A DNA stretch of 34,294 nt, taken from positions 1 to 34,294 of the forward strand of contig JANYCV010000174.1 of the NCBI GenBank assembly GCA_025360145.1, given 5' to 3'. Source of the stretch: Acidobacteriaceae bacterium. Its GTDB lineage: Bacteria > Acidobacteriota > Terriglobia > Bryobacterales > Bryobacteraceae. Under the pieces are notes generated by a model, which saw only the letters and a list, made by a program, of their open reading frames with translations, had not been told where the DNA came from and did not search any database. A program made the position numbers and the translations under genes. Below are positions 16,533-27,300 of the stretch, one piece after another. The first letter of the stretch is position 1, and each line of letters opens with the position of its first letter.

Positions 16533-17657
16533 GTGAACCGGACGACAGCCGGACTTTTGTTTCTTGCGGGAACCGTGTTCGCACAGGATCTGTCGATCGA
16601 CGACGCATTGCGGATGGCGTCGGAAGGACGGCTGGCGGAAGCAGAAACGGCGCTGCGGGCGTTGACCGTTCAAGCCCCGAATGACGGTGATCTGCGCACC
16701 CGTTTGGGTCTTGTGCTGCTTAAAGAGAAAAAGCTGGACGAGGCAGCGGATGAACTCGGCAGGGCAACAACACTGGACCCGGCGTCCGTATTCGCATGGC
16801 TCGCCCTGGGAGACGTTCGTCTGCGGCAGGGCAACCACGCTGAAGCCGCCCGGAGTGCGAAGCGGGCTCAGTCGCTGGCGGGGAAATCCGCGGCGGGCTG
16901 GAAAGCTCTCGCTGTCTTGCAGGAAAGGATCGGAGACAACACTGGCGAGGTGCAGTCGTTGCGGTCCGCCATCCGGTTGGCGCCCGAAGACCGCAGTCTC
17001 TATGTCCGTTTGACAAATCTTCTAATCGAGCACCGGAACGCGGACTCCGCGCTTGCTGTCGCTACTGCCGCCTTAAACCGTTTTACAACCGACGCTGAAC
17101 TATTGCGGCTGCGCGGCTTGGCTCTGTACGGACTTGGCCGGAAAGAGGAAGCTCTTGACGCATTCCTGGCCGCAATGGATGCCGCGCCCGCGGACGAGGT
17201 GGTCCATGCGTCTGTTGAGACTTTAATCGAAGATGCAGGCGATCGACTGCCGCAACTGACGCAACGGCTGCGTCGATTCAGGGAGCAGCGGCCCGCGAGT
17301 CCGCTTGGTCCCTTTCTGCTGGCGCTTGCTTCCAGATCTCCCGAGGAGAAACAATCGCTTGTGCGGGAGGCGATTGGCTTGGAATCCAGTTTTTGGCCGG
17401 CGTACTTTGAGTTGCATCGATTGCTTCGCGGCCAGGGTGACAGTTTACAGGCCATCCAGGCATTGAAGGAAACACTCCGGCTTAATCCGAATCACGAAGG
17501 CGCGCACTTCGCGCTTGCGGAGCTTTACCTCGAAGCGGGAGATCGGGAGAAGGCGCGGGAACACCGGCTGCAGCATGATCGGTTGAGGGCAGGAGCCGCC
17601 ACCGAAGAGCGCCGGCGAGCCGCGGAAAACCAGCGCCTGCCGGTGGGGACTCAGTGA
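16533..17657 (+). CDS. Tetratricopeptide repeat protein (GTG start)
   Basis: TPR-like repeats: 'DALRMASEGRLAEAETALRALTVQAPNDGDLRTRLGLVLLKEKKLDEAADELGRATTLDPASVFAWLALGDVRLRQGNHAEAARSAKRA'. Confidence 0.88.
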   Translation: MNRTTAGLLFLAGTVFAQDLSIDDALRMASEGRLAEAETALRALTVQAPNDGDLRTRLGLVLLKEKKLDEAADELGRATTLDPASVFAWLALGDVRLRQGNHAEAARSAKRAQSLAGKSAAGWKALAVLQERIGDNTGEVQSLRSAIRLAPEDRSLYVRLTNLLIEHRNADSALAVATAALNRFTTDAELLRLRGLALYGLGRKEEALDAFLAAMDAAPADEVVHASVETLIEDAGDRLPQLTQRLRRFREQRPASPLGPFLLALASRSPEEKQSLVREAIGLESSFWPAYFELHRLLRGQGDSLQAIQALKETLRLNPNHEGAHFALAELYLEAGDREKAREHRLQHDRLRAGAATEERRRAAENQRLPVGTQ

Positions 17658-19378
17658 GCGTAAGCGGCCTGCGCGGTAATGCCCAGGCCCTCGCGCACCT
17701 GAATTTCCTGATTGGCCGCGACATCCGAAATCGATTCCCTTGCGCCGCTGGGCCAGACAATTTCGATGCGATCAACCTTGGTCGCGCTGCCCAGTCCGAA
17801 GTGCTGGCGGAAGTCGGATTGCGACAGATAGCTTGATCCGCTGGTCACTATCGACGTCTGTTTGGAGCTGCCAATTGACACGATGACCTTGGCGCCGATC
17901 GCGCTGCTGTTCGACTGGACGCCCGTCAACTTGACGAGAATCGAATTTCCCTTATGGCCAAAGTTTTTGAGGACGGTCGGCGGTGCGTTGGAGTTGACTA
18001 TCACAATCTCCGGATTCCCATCGCTGTCAAGGTCCGCGACAGCCAGGCCGCGGGAGCAGTGAGCCGCCGAAATACCCGCGCCGGCCAGCTTGCTCACATC
18101 CCGGAACGCTCCGTTACCCAGGTTCCAGTACAACAGTCTCGGCATTTCGTACGCGTCCGCGGCGTGCGCCTTTGCGAGTTCCGGATAGATATGGCCATTT
18201 GCAACGACCACGTCCTTGAATCCATCCTGGTCGATATCGACAAACTGCACTCCCCAGGCAACGTATCGCGTGTTCACTCCGTGCCCGGCGTTGACGGTCT
18301 GATTGGAAAAGAAGAGTTCGCCCAAATTACGGTAAATCGTGGTTGCCGTTTCATCTATGAAGTTGGTGCGAAGAATGTCCACCTTTCCGTCGTTATCGTA
18401 ATCGGCCACAGCCACTCCCATCCCGCCCTGTTCTTCCCCGTTGTCGCCATAAGCCACTCCGGCTGGCACCGCGATATTTTCGAATGTCCCGTCGTGTTTA
18501 TTGCGATAAAGAATGCTGGGAGTGGAATCGCAGGCAACGTAGATATCGGGCCAGCCATCGTCGTCGAAGTCCGCGGAAGTCACACTCAGACCATAGTGCG
18601 TGCCGGCGAGCGTGATACCGGCGGATGTTGACACATCGCGGAAACGGCCGCCGCCTTCATTGTGAAACAGACGGCCGCCACCGGTTTTAAAACCGCGAGG
18701 TCCGCAGAACACTTGCAGTCCGAGCCAGTTGCAGGCTGGGTTTGCGGTAATTCGACGGATCTGAGCCGGTGGGAACGAGACGTAGCTGGAGACAAACAGG
18801 TCGAGCCGGCCGTCGCGGTCGTAATCCAGAAATGTGCAGCCCGTGTTGAAAGTATTTGGGGTTGCCGGAAAGGGTATCGCGCGAAAGTGGCCCTTTTCGT
18901 TGTGCAGCAGTTGGTTTTCTCCGTACCTTGTGATCAGCAGGTCGGTAAAGCCGTCGTTATCGAAATCTCCGGCGCAGACTCCCTCAGACCAGCCGCTTGT
19001 CGCCAACCCGGCTTCGCGCGTAACGTCGCTGAATTTGCCGCTGCCGCCATTTTTGTAGAGCACGCTCGGACGCGACGTGCCGTCCAACCGCGCGCCGTTC
19101 ACCAGCAGAACGTCAATTTTTCCGTCGTTGTTATAGTCGAACAGGGCAACGCCGTTCCCGGTCATCTCAAGAATGTGCTTCTTGGTGAGCGCGCCGCCGT
19201 AGAAATTGGGGGCAGTGATTCCGAAAGTGGACGCGACGTCCCGCATGTCAATCTTGGGCGGGGGAACAGCGGAGTTTGTTTTAGGGGAACTGCGGGGAAC
19301 TGCTTTGGCCGTACCACCCATCCCCTGCTGCGCGGGAACGGGTAGTACAGCCAGCAAAACCAGCAAAAGACAGCGCAC
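17651..19378 (-). CDS. CRTAC1-like protein (FG-GAP/VCBS repeats + ASPIC/UnbV domain), GTG start
   Basis: Repeated 'DYNNDGKIDVLLVNGAR', 'DFDNDGFTDLLITRYGENQLLHN', 'DLDSDGNPEIVIVN'; ASPIC/UnbV-like 'HFGLGSATKVDRIEIVWPSG'. Confidence 0.93.
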   Translation of the reverse strand: MRCLLLVLLAVLPVPAQQGMGGTAKAVPRSSPKTNSAVPPPKIDMRDVASTFGITAPNFYGGALTKKHILEMTGNGVALFDYNNDGKIDVLLVNGARLDGTSRPSVLYKNGGSGKFSDVTREAGLATSGWSEGVCAGDFDNDGFTDLLITRYGENQLLHNEKGHFRAIPFPATPNTFNTGCTFLDYDRDGRLDLFVSSYVSFPPAQIRRITANPACNWLGLQVFCGPRGFKTGGGRLFHNEGGGRFRDVSTSAGITLAGTHYGLSVTSADFDDDGWPDIYVACDSTPSILYRNKHDGTFENIAVPAGVAYGDNGEEQGGMGVAVADYDNDGKVDILRTNFIDETATTIYRNLGELFFSNQTVNAGHGVNTRYVAWGVQFVDIDQDGFKDVVVANGHIYPELAKAHAADAYEMPRLLYWNLGNGAFRDVSKLAGAGISAAHCSRGLAVADLDSDGNPEIVIVNSNAPPTVLKNFGHKGNSILVKLTGVQSNSSAIGAKVIVSIGSSKQTSIVTSGSSYLSQSDFRQHFGLGSATKVDRIEIVWPSGARESISDVAANQEIQVREGLGITAQAAYAH

Positions 19379-19379
19379 T

Positions 19380-22300
19380 TTAGAAGCTTACTTTCAGGGC
19401 GAACTGGATCAACCGCGCATTAACCGACGTTGAACTGATCTGGCCGAAAGCCGCGGAATCGAGGCTGGTCTGCGGATTGGCGAAATTGGCATGGTTGAAG
19501 ATATTAAAGAATTCCGTGCGGAACTGCGTCACCAAACGTTCGCGGAATTTGAAATCCTTGAACATGGAAAAATCCACGTTACTCTGGCCTGGTCCGCGAA
19601 AGATACCGCGGCCCGAATTGCCGTAGCGGTCGCGCGGAGCCAGAGTCCATGCCGCCTTGTTGATATAGTTTTGAAGGTTGTCGCGAAGAGAGCCGCTGGC
19701 ATACGTGAGCGCGGATCCGGCGACTACGTCGGAATTGAACGCGCCGGCAACATCGGTCGCGATGCCGCCAAGATCGATGCCGCTGTTGCGATTGATGACC
19801 GTGAGAGGGTTTCCCGTCTGAATAACGAAGAACCCGTTTGCGGACCAGTTGTTGAACAGGAACTTACCTGCCATTGAGTGAAACTTGTTGGGCAGATCCT
19901 GCACGAAGGTCACAGCGAGCCGTTGCGTGCGGTCGAAATTTGCCGGGCCTTTCGCGCGGCTGAAATCATTCCAGGGAGTCCGGAAGATGCTTGTCTGGAA
20001 CCGCGAGCCATCGTCACCATTGCCTAGAGTCTTTCCGAAAGTGTAAGAGGCTTGCATGTTGGCCGTGCCAAGACGTTTGCGGAACGTGAACTGGAAAGAA
20101 TGATAAGTGGAACTGCCGCCTTGGCCGGTAGCGGTAATATCGCCGAAACCGGGGAACTGCCGCAGCAGCCCGCCGCCGGACTGCGGGATCAGAGGATTGA
20201 GATTGCGGCGGGCAATGAGGTGTGTGCCCTTGGTGCCGATATAGGCTGTTTCAAGCAGGACGTTATACGGAAGTTGTTTCTGGACGCTGAAATTGTACTG
20301 CCAGGCGTTGTCGGTCTTGGTGTTCGGCTCGATGGCCGTGATCACCAATGCGTCGGTCGTCTTGGTGGGAAAGGGAATCTTTGTGGCGTCATAGCCGGGG
20401 TCGACGAAAGCCCAGTTATCGGGCTGGCTGAGCGAGCATCCGCTGCCGGCCACCTTGCAGTCTTGCGTCACTCGCGTGAATACGGGCGGGTTGGAGAAAA
20501 AGCCCTGTGCGGTCTGGCCGCTGCGTTGATCGAAAAACAGGCCTGCGCCGGCGCGGATAACCCAATCGTTTCGGACCCGCCACGCGAGGCCGAGGCGAGG
20601 CGCAAAATTGTTCCAGTCGCCCTGGATGGTTGTGGGCGAAATGCCGTCGTGATTGGCCTGGATGAGCCCCGAATCCTTAAAAGAACCGACGCCCCGGTAG
20701 CGCTCGGGCAGAAAGCTGACGAAATCGAGGTCCGTTCCGTAAGGTTGCATGTGCGCTTCATAGCGGACGCCTGCGTTGATGGTGAGGTTTGGGGTAACCT
20801 TCCAGTCGTCGTTGATGAAAAGCCCCCACGTGGATTCGCGCATGTGCATTTGACCGGGGCCGGCCGCAAAGGTTTTCCGGCGCGGCTGGCTGAGCAGGAA
20901 ATCGGCGTATTCATCGCCGCTGGCCCCTCCATCGTAGAGCCAGGACCCGCGCGATTCCTGTGCGTTCTGCGGATTCAGTAGCGATATCTGATCTTCCACG
21001 CCGAAGCGGATGTTGTGCTTGGACTTTATCCAGGTGAAGGTCGCCCCTGCGGTGTAGCGTTTGATCAGATCGGTCCAGTTATTGGTGTTACCGAATGCCA
21101 CATAATTGGGAATATCGACGCGCGGAAGTCCGTCGATCAGTGTAACTCCGCTAATAGGTTTCAATCCCAGTGAAGCCGGGTCGACCTTGTTTTGGAAACT
21201 GATGAACTGGTCGGTATTGTCGAAACCGAAGCGGCCTTCCAGAATCACTGAGGGAGAGAACACGTGCGTGTGGGTCACCTGGCCCGAGTGTTTTTGGCGA
21301 TTGGCTTTCTGGCCGAAGCCGGGCAGGCCGGCGCCAAAAGGAGAATTATCCTTTTGCCAGCTTTCAAACCAGCGCCCGAAGATAGTGTCCTTTGTGCCGA
21401 ACTTGTGATCGATCCGGAAAGTGTACTGGTCGATATTCGTTGCAATAGCGCTGGCGGCAAAGAAGTTGTTGGCGCCGGACGCGAAATTCGGCGTGGGGAC
21501 GAACTGATCCTGAATGTTTTTTGAAACGCCGTTGATTCGGGAAGCTGGAATGATATTTTCGGGAAACGGCTGGCCAGTAGAGGGGTCGGTAATCCGTTTT
21601 GAGCCGAAATTCCCGATCCGCTGGTTAAGCGTGGGCACGATGCGGATGATGGACGCGCTGCTTGAATTCGCGTTCAATTGCCGCGAGCTTTCCCAGCCGC
21701 CAAAAAAGAAAGTCCGATCGCGGAATACGCGGCCGGCCGCATTGCCGCCGAACTGGTTCTGGTTGTTCTTTCCGCGAACCGGGCTGAAGAACGGGCGGGC
21801 GTTCAATTCCGTGTTGCGGAGGAATTCGTATACTCCGCCGTGCAGGGTATTCGATCCGGAACGGGTGGTGACGTTGATCACCGAACCCAGGTTGCGGCCG
21901 TACTCTGCGCTGTAAAGGCTGGTGAGAACCTTGAATTCGCTGAGGAACTCGATGCTGGGGGTGCCGTCTCCGTCGGGCGCATTATTCAACGGGTTGCTTG
22001 TGGGGACGCCGTCCACGAGGATATTATTCGATCCCCGCCGAGCGCCGTTGACGCTGACGCTGTCGCTTCCCGTGCCTGGGTTATCGGCATTGAAAATCGA
22101 GCCAATCACCCCGGCGGAAGTGCCCAGGATCTGGGTGAAGTTGCGGGTGGCAAGGGGGATCGACTGGATGGTCCGCTGTTCCACCACCTGACCGATAGTT
22201 GCCTTCTCGGTCTGTAAAAGTGGCGTTTCGGCAGTGACGGAGATCGTTTCTGTAACGGCTCCGACCGAGAGAATCAAATCGAGTCTGATCCGTTCCGTTG

Positions 22301-22589
22301 TATTGACGACAATATCGTTGCGCTGCAGCCGCTGAAAGCCAGGCTGCGCGATCAGCAGGCGGTAGGTCCCGGCGCGCATCAACGCAAACTGGAAATTGCC
22401 TTCGGCATCGCTTTCGGTTCGGATTTCGGTTCCCGTGTCCTGACGGACAGCGGTCACTTCCGCCCCGGCAATCACAGAGCCGGAGGAGTCTTTAATAACC
22501 CCGACCATAGATCCGGTAGTTTCTTGTGCCAGCACTGACACAGAGGAGATTAGGACGCTCAGCCCTAGAGCACAGAGAATAGTACGCAT
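19380..22589 (-). CDS. TonB-dependent receptor, Oar-like, with carboxypeptidase-regulatory-like domain
   Basis: 1069 aa; signal peptide; 'TGSMVGVIKDSSGSVIAGAEVTAVRQDTGTEIRTESDAEGNFQFALMRAGTYRLLI'; 'SVISVTTRSGSNTLHG'-type plug region (NVTTRSGSNTLHGGVYEF); C-terminal ...LKVSF*. Confidence 0.93.
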   Translation of the reverse strand: MRTILCALGLSVLISSVSVLAQETTGSMVGVIKDSSGSVIAGAEVTAVRQDTGTEIRTESDAEGNFQFALMRAGTYRLLIAQPGFQRLQRNDIVVNTTERIRLDLILSVGAVTETISVTAETPLLQTEKATIGQVVEQRTIQSIPLATRNFTQILGTSAGVIGSIFNADNPGTGSDSVSVNGARRGSNNILVDGVPTSNPLNNAPDGDGTPSIEFLSEFKVLTSLYSAEYGRNLGSVINVTTRSGSNTLHGGVYEFLRNTELNARPFFSPVRGKNNQNQFGGNAAGRVFRDRTFFFGGWESSRQLNANSSSASIIRIVPTLNQRIGNFGSKRITDPSTGQPFPENIIPASRINGVSKNIQDQFVPTPNFASGANNFFAASAIATNIDQYTFRIDHKFGTKDTIFGRWFESWQKDNSPFGAGLPGFGQKANRQKHSGQVTHTHVFSPSVILEGRFGFDNTDQFISFQNKVDPASLGLKPISGVTLIDGLPRVDIPNYVAFGNTNNWTDLIKRYTAGATFTWIKSKHNIRFGVEDQISLLNPQNAQESRGSWLYDGGASGDEYADFLLSQPRRKTFAAGPGQMHMRESTWGLFINDDWKVTPNLTINAGVRYEAHMQPYGTDLDFVSFLPERYRGVGSFKDSGLIQANHDGISPTTIQGDWNNFAPRLGLAWRVRNDWVIRAGAGLFFDQRSGQTAQGFFSNPPVFTRVTQDCKVAGSGCSLSQPDNWAFVDPGYDATKIPFPTKTTDALVITAIEPNTKTDNAWQYNFSVQKQLPYNVLLETAYIGTKGTHLIARRNLNPLIPQSGGGLLRQFPGFGDITATGQGGSSTYHSFQFTFRKRLGTANMQASYTFGKTLGNGDDGSRFQTSIFRTPWNDFSRAKGPANFDRTQRLAVTFVQDLPNKFHSMAGKFLFNNWSANGFFVIQTGNPLTVINRNSGIDLGGIATDVAGAFNSDVVAGSALTYASGSLRDNLQNYINKAAWTLAPRDRYGNSGRGIFRGPGQSNVDFSMFKDFKFRERLVTQFRTEFFNIFNHANFANPQTSLDSAAFGQISSTSVNARLIQFALKVSF

Positions 22590-22725
22590 AGTTTACACCC
22601 TTCCGCCTTTCCGAGAAGTATATGCTGGATAGAGACTTCAATCAAGGATATTCCGCTAACCGGGTATGTGCTTGACTCCAGTGGGTATGGTCTGGCAGCG
22701 TTTCGTGTGGCTGGCGCATTGGCCT

Positions 22726-22779
22726 CGCTTCCAGCAGCGGGACGAGGGCGTCCCGCGCCGGCCAGGGGGCCCGCCCTAC
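22726..22779. repeat. Copy 2 of the REP-like dispersed repeat (hairpin GCGGGACG-AGGG-CGTCCCGC)
   Basis: cgcttccagcagcgggacgagggcgtcccgcgccggccagggggcccgccctac; same orientation as 11-63. Confidence 0.7.
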
Positions 22780-22869
22780 CTGGGCTACTGCCGTAGTAAT
22801 TACCTGTGTCGAGCACGCACCGGTGAGTTCACCGGCGATCAATGCGATTTCCCGCCACACCGCCGCGGT

Positions 22870-24039
22870 CTAGCTGACCTTGTGTTTATTGATGAACTCT
22901 CGAGTTACTTCGCTGCTCATCCCAGGCGCCTGGGGCGCCAGCACCTCGCCATCCTTCATATCCTGTTTTCCGCCCGTTTCCATGTAGATGGCGTTGGGGA
23001 TTGCACAAAGTATGTTCATGTTCACGGGACCGCCGCCGTGGCTGGCGAGTTCGACACCAAAGGCATCGGAGATTGCGCCGATCTCCATCCATTCCGTGGG
23101 ACCGCCCGCGCGGCGATTGTCCGGCTGCACCACATCGGCACCTTTTTTCATCAACAAATCGGTGAAGTGATGTTTGTTGTAATGATTCTCGCCAGTGGCG
23201 ATCCGCATGTCGAGGGCCTGCGTGAGTTCGGCATAGCCTTCGTGATCCCAAGGCGGCAGGGGTTCTTCATACCAGAAGCATCCGAGCTCCTGATAGACAC
23301 GTCCGCGCCGAATGGCTTCCACGCGGCTGTAGGCCTGATTGGCGTCGACCATGATCCGGATATCCTTGCCGGCTGTCTTGCGGCCGACTTCGATCCGCGC
23401 CGCATCGTCTTCCAAGGAATAGCGCCCGACTTTCACCTTGAAGGCGCGATAGCCAAGTTCGAGAGTCTCGCTGATGGTTTTTTTGTATTGCGAATGATCC
23501 TGGTCATTCTCGCGATACCAGCCGCACATGGCATAGGCAGGCATGCGATCGCGCATAGCCCCGAGCATTTTGTAAACGGGCATACCGGCCGCTTTGCCGA
23601 GGATATCCCAGATGGCGATATCTACTACCGACAGGGCGAATTGGGTGATACCCTGCATGCCTTGATACTCGAGAGCCTTCCATAAATCGGAACGGATTCT
23701 CTTCGGAAACGCGGGATCCTGACCAATGAGGATCGGCTTGATTTCATGCTCGAGAATCGTCTGGACAACCCGCGGCGCGCCTGCGATAGCCGCGAAATTG
23801 GTGTAGCCCCAGCCGGTGATTCCTGCATCGGTGAGAATGCGCAGGACCACGCCGCCCGATGTTGAGCCAAAATTATGAATGGCGTCACCGGTAAACGCAG
23901 CGGGCGGCAACTGTAGCAGATCCGTTTCAATTCCCGTGATCTTGATCTGCTTCCTGACTTCGGCCGCGGCGGCAAAGCCCGGCGCTAGAGGTGCGGCGGC
24001 CAATGCCGCGATTAGACTTCTTCTTGAAAGTAAGCTCAT
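22870..24039 (-). CDS. Mandelate racemase/muconate-lactonizing (enolase superfamily) protein with N-terminal Tat/Sec-like signal
   Basis: 'AFKVKVG' (KxK), 'IMVDANQAYS', 'CFWYEEPLPPWDHEGY', 'IATGENHY', 'VQPDNRRAGG', 'ASHGGG'; N-terminus MSLLSRRSLIAALAAAPLAPGFAAAAE. Confidence 0.92.
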   Translation of the reverse strand: MSLLSRRSLIAALAAAPLAPGFAAAAEVRKQIKITGIETDLLQLPPAAFTGDAIHNFGSTSGGVVLRILTDAGITGWGYTNFAAIAGAPRVVQTILEHEIKPILIGQDPAFPKRIRSDLWKALEYQGMQGITQFALSVVDIAIWDILGKAAGMPVYKMLGAMRDRMPAYAMCGWYRENDQDHSQYKKTISETLELGYRAFKVKVGRYSLEDDAARIEVGRKTAGKDIRIMVDANQAYSRVEAIRRGRVYQELGCFWYEEPLPPWDHEGYAELTQALDMRIATGENHYNKHHFTDLLMKKGADVVQPDNRRAGGPTEWMEIGAISDAFGVELASHGGGPVNMNILCAIPNAIYMETGGKQDMKDGEVLAPQAPGMSSEVTREFINKHKVS

Positions 24040-24072
24040 TGTTCGTTACGCCGAGTACATCGCGGCAACCTC

Positions 24073-24301
24073 CTAATCTAATACTTTCGGAATGGTAAAT
24101 TCGATCACCCCATTCGTAACATGGAACGGAATGTTCGATTCAGCGCCCATCTGGCCCAATAGTCCGCCCATAGTCCCACATTCATTTCCACGGGATCGCG
24201 TAGGATTTGATGTCACTGGGCAACGTCCGGAGTGGCGCCGAAGAGCGATGCGGCACTCCGATTCCAGGTATCGCGAGGAATTGCTTGCGGCCGATTGCCA
24301 T
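24073..24301 (-). pseudogene. Frameshifted/internally deleted gene remnant
   Basis: Frame A: MAIGRKQFLAIPGIGVPHRSSAPLRTLPSDIKSYAIPWK* (24301-24182); frame B continues ...NECGTMGGLLGQMGAESNIPFHVTNGVIEFTIPKVLD* (to 24073). Confidence 0.45.
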
Positions 24302-24320
24302 GCGAATCCGTTCTCTCTAA

Positions 24321-27300
24321 CTAGAAGCTGGCGCGAATTCCAAGCTGGATCGTCCTTGGAGCATTGGTTTGCCCGTTGTTCGGGAGGATATTGCCGAAGT
24401 TGGCCGAAGTCGCGTCCAGATTGGGATCGTTACCGAAGATCGGGTGATTGAGCAGATTGAACGCCTCGGCTCGGAATTGAATCGTCAAGCGCTCTTTAAT
24501 CACCGTATTCTTGGCCAACGTGACGTTGTACTCCCGTCCCCAGAACGTGCGCAGGTTTCCGAAATATTGGGAAGCGGTACGTAACGAGAAAGCGGGCTGG
24601 ATTTGGAAAACAGGCTGCTCGCCGGGTTTCACATTGCGGACGGTGATTCCGTCGGCGTCAATCAGGCCGGTCTTGAACACTCGATCATATGTTGGGTTCT
24701 CCAGGCGCGGATCGCTCAGCAAGAATACGTTCGACGGAACAGTCATGGGCGCGCCGGATTGAAAAGTTGTATTCAAAGCTAGTTGCCAGCCGCCGATGAA
24801 GCGATCGACAACGCCATTGCCGCCATTTAGAAACGTCCGTCCACGGCCGAACGGCAGTTCGTACACGGCAGCGAGCACAAGGCGCTGCGGCCGGTCCCAC
24901 GGAACAAGGCTGCGGCCGGGTTGGCTATCTTGCGCGTTCAAATAGTTGACCGCCTGAAAATTTTTCGAAAGCGTGTAGGCAGCGATCAAGAGAAATCCGC
25001 GCGAGTAGCGGCGTTGCGCAGCGATTTGAAGCGAGTTGTACCAGAACTTACCGGTTGGCAGATCCTGCACGGTGACGGACCCAAATTCCGGGAACGGCCG
25101 CAGGAGTTGCTGTCTGGGCACAGTGGCCGTGTTGTAGCTGGTGCCTGGCAACAGGTTTTCAAACGGATTCGGAACGCGCTGATTCAGGTAATTCGGATTG
25201 CCGCCCTGCGTCACATCGCCCAGCGCGAGATCTTGTTTCGAGAGTTCGTTGAAGCCGCGCGTGGCTAGAATGCCGTTGGTGCGCGAGCCGACATAGGAAG
25301 CATCGACGTTGAAATTCCAGGGCAACTGTTTCTGAATTCCGAACGAATAGCTGTGTACGTATCCGGTGATCCCGGAAGGGTCGGAATAGGTCAGGTTTTG
25401 GCCGAGCAGCGTCTGCAAGCCTAAGCTCGATCCGGAAGGCGAAAGAATGCCGGCCGGGAACGGATTGGAAACAATTCCGGCCGCAGTGCGTCCGGCATCC
25501 GTTGTCGAGACGAAGGGAGTCGACTGGCTGAAGCCGAAATTCGCTCCAGTGGAAACAGTGTTTATATACGACATGCCCCAGCCGCCGCGCAAAACGGTGG
25601 TTGGATTGAGCTGAAACGCGGCGCCTAAGCGCGGCTGGAAATTATTCCAGTCCGTCTTAAAGGGCGATCTCGAAAGCCCGTTCTGGTTAACAAAGCCGAT
25701 GCCGCCATTTACCTTATAGCCGGGGAACTTGGATTGATCGATCCTGGATGAGATGGGATTCACCTGACCCGGGAAGAAGTTGCTGTTCAGGCTGTTGTAC
25801 TTTTCCGTCAGGGGTACATTGATGTCCCAACGCAGGCCGAAGTTGAGCGTCAGATGGCGGGTGAGTTTGATGTCATCCTGCACCCACGGGGCAACGTACA
25901 TCCACTGATAGTAGGGACTGGCGACAGAGATGATTTCCCCTGAGGCGGCCAGCCCCAGAAGGGCGGACGCCGCGGCGTTGCCGCTAAGGGCATCCTGCTG
26001 GAGATAGTTGCTTCGCGTGTAGGCACGGTCGAAGGCGAAGTTTCCACCCGTACCGACGGGTTGATAGTTCGCAAAACGCGACTGGCGCACATCGAGTCCC
26101 GTTCTAAGCGCGTGGCGCCCGTGGATGGTGCTGATGGTGGGGGCGATCGCATAGGCGGTGGTCGCGGCCAGCCAGATGTTGTTGTTTGAAGGGCCGAGAG
26201 TCTTATAGCTGTTAAGAGCGATGCTAGGGAAATGGTTGGGCTCTGGAAACTGGTTGACCAGGGACTTTGGGAGACCGATCTCGGTGGCGTTGTAGTCGCC
26301 CCAAGTAGTGGGTTTATAGTCTTGCACCCAGCGCAGGAAGGACGCGCGGATATCCAGTGTCGTGGTGGGGCTCAGGATGGTGAGCGAATCGAGAAGAAAT
26401 CCGTGGTTGGTCTTGAGTCCTTCGCGCAAATTCGCTGCAAAGCCGGGGAGTCCGTTTGAATTCTGATGGAGAGCCTGATTGTTCCAGACATAGCGTCCGT
26501 AGAAGCGCTGCCGTTCACTGACATTGTGATCCACCCAGCCCACAAAGTTGTGAAAGTCGTACCAGGTGGTGTTGTCTTTGAGGAAGAAATTGTTCTGCCA
26601 TGGCACCGAACCAGCGGTAACCGTGTTTGGAACCGGGTAGAGGCCCAGGATTTTCTGTCCCACCGGGTCGAAGCGATTCGCCGGGATTTTATTACCGGGG
26701 AAAACATCTCTGACCCAGTTGTTGCCAACCAGGCGGCCGGTGGTGGGATCGTAGATCGAGTTCAACTGGCCCGCCGCGTTGAACGTCCGTGAGAAATCGC
26801 CTGCCCGCTGTTCTAACGACGGTACCGACGACGTGTCATTTTGCGGAAAAATGGAATTCTGCTTGTAGCCTTCCCACGAGGTGAAGAAGAAAGTCCGGTC
26901 CTTGCCGTTATAGACCTTTGGTATCCGAACCGGGCCACCGAAGCTGAACCCATACTCGTCGAGGGTATTGTTATCGACAGGTAACCCTTTTACGTTGTTC
27001 GAGAACGAATTGGCGTTCAGGCCCGGACGCTTGAGGAACTCATAGACCGAGCCATGAATCTGGTTCGTTCCGCTCTTGGTGTTCATGTTGATTACACCGC
27101 CGCCGTTGTGGCCGTATTGCGCATCATAGGCGCCGGCGATTACTTTCAGTTCCTGCACAGCGTCAACCGGGGGAATGTACGCCACGCTCGGCTTCGCCTC
27201 ATAGACCATGGTGTTCGGGGCGCCGTCAAGGAGAAACTCGGTACTCAACGAAGTACTGCCATTGATGGACCAGGTGGTGAGTCCGGAATTGGAGAAAGGC

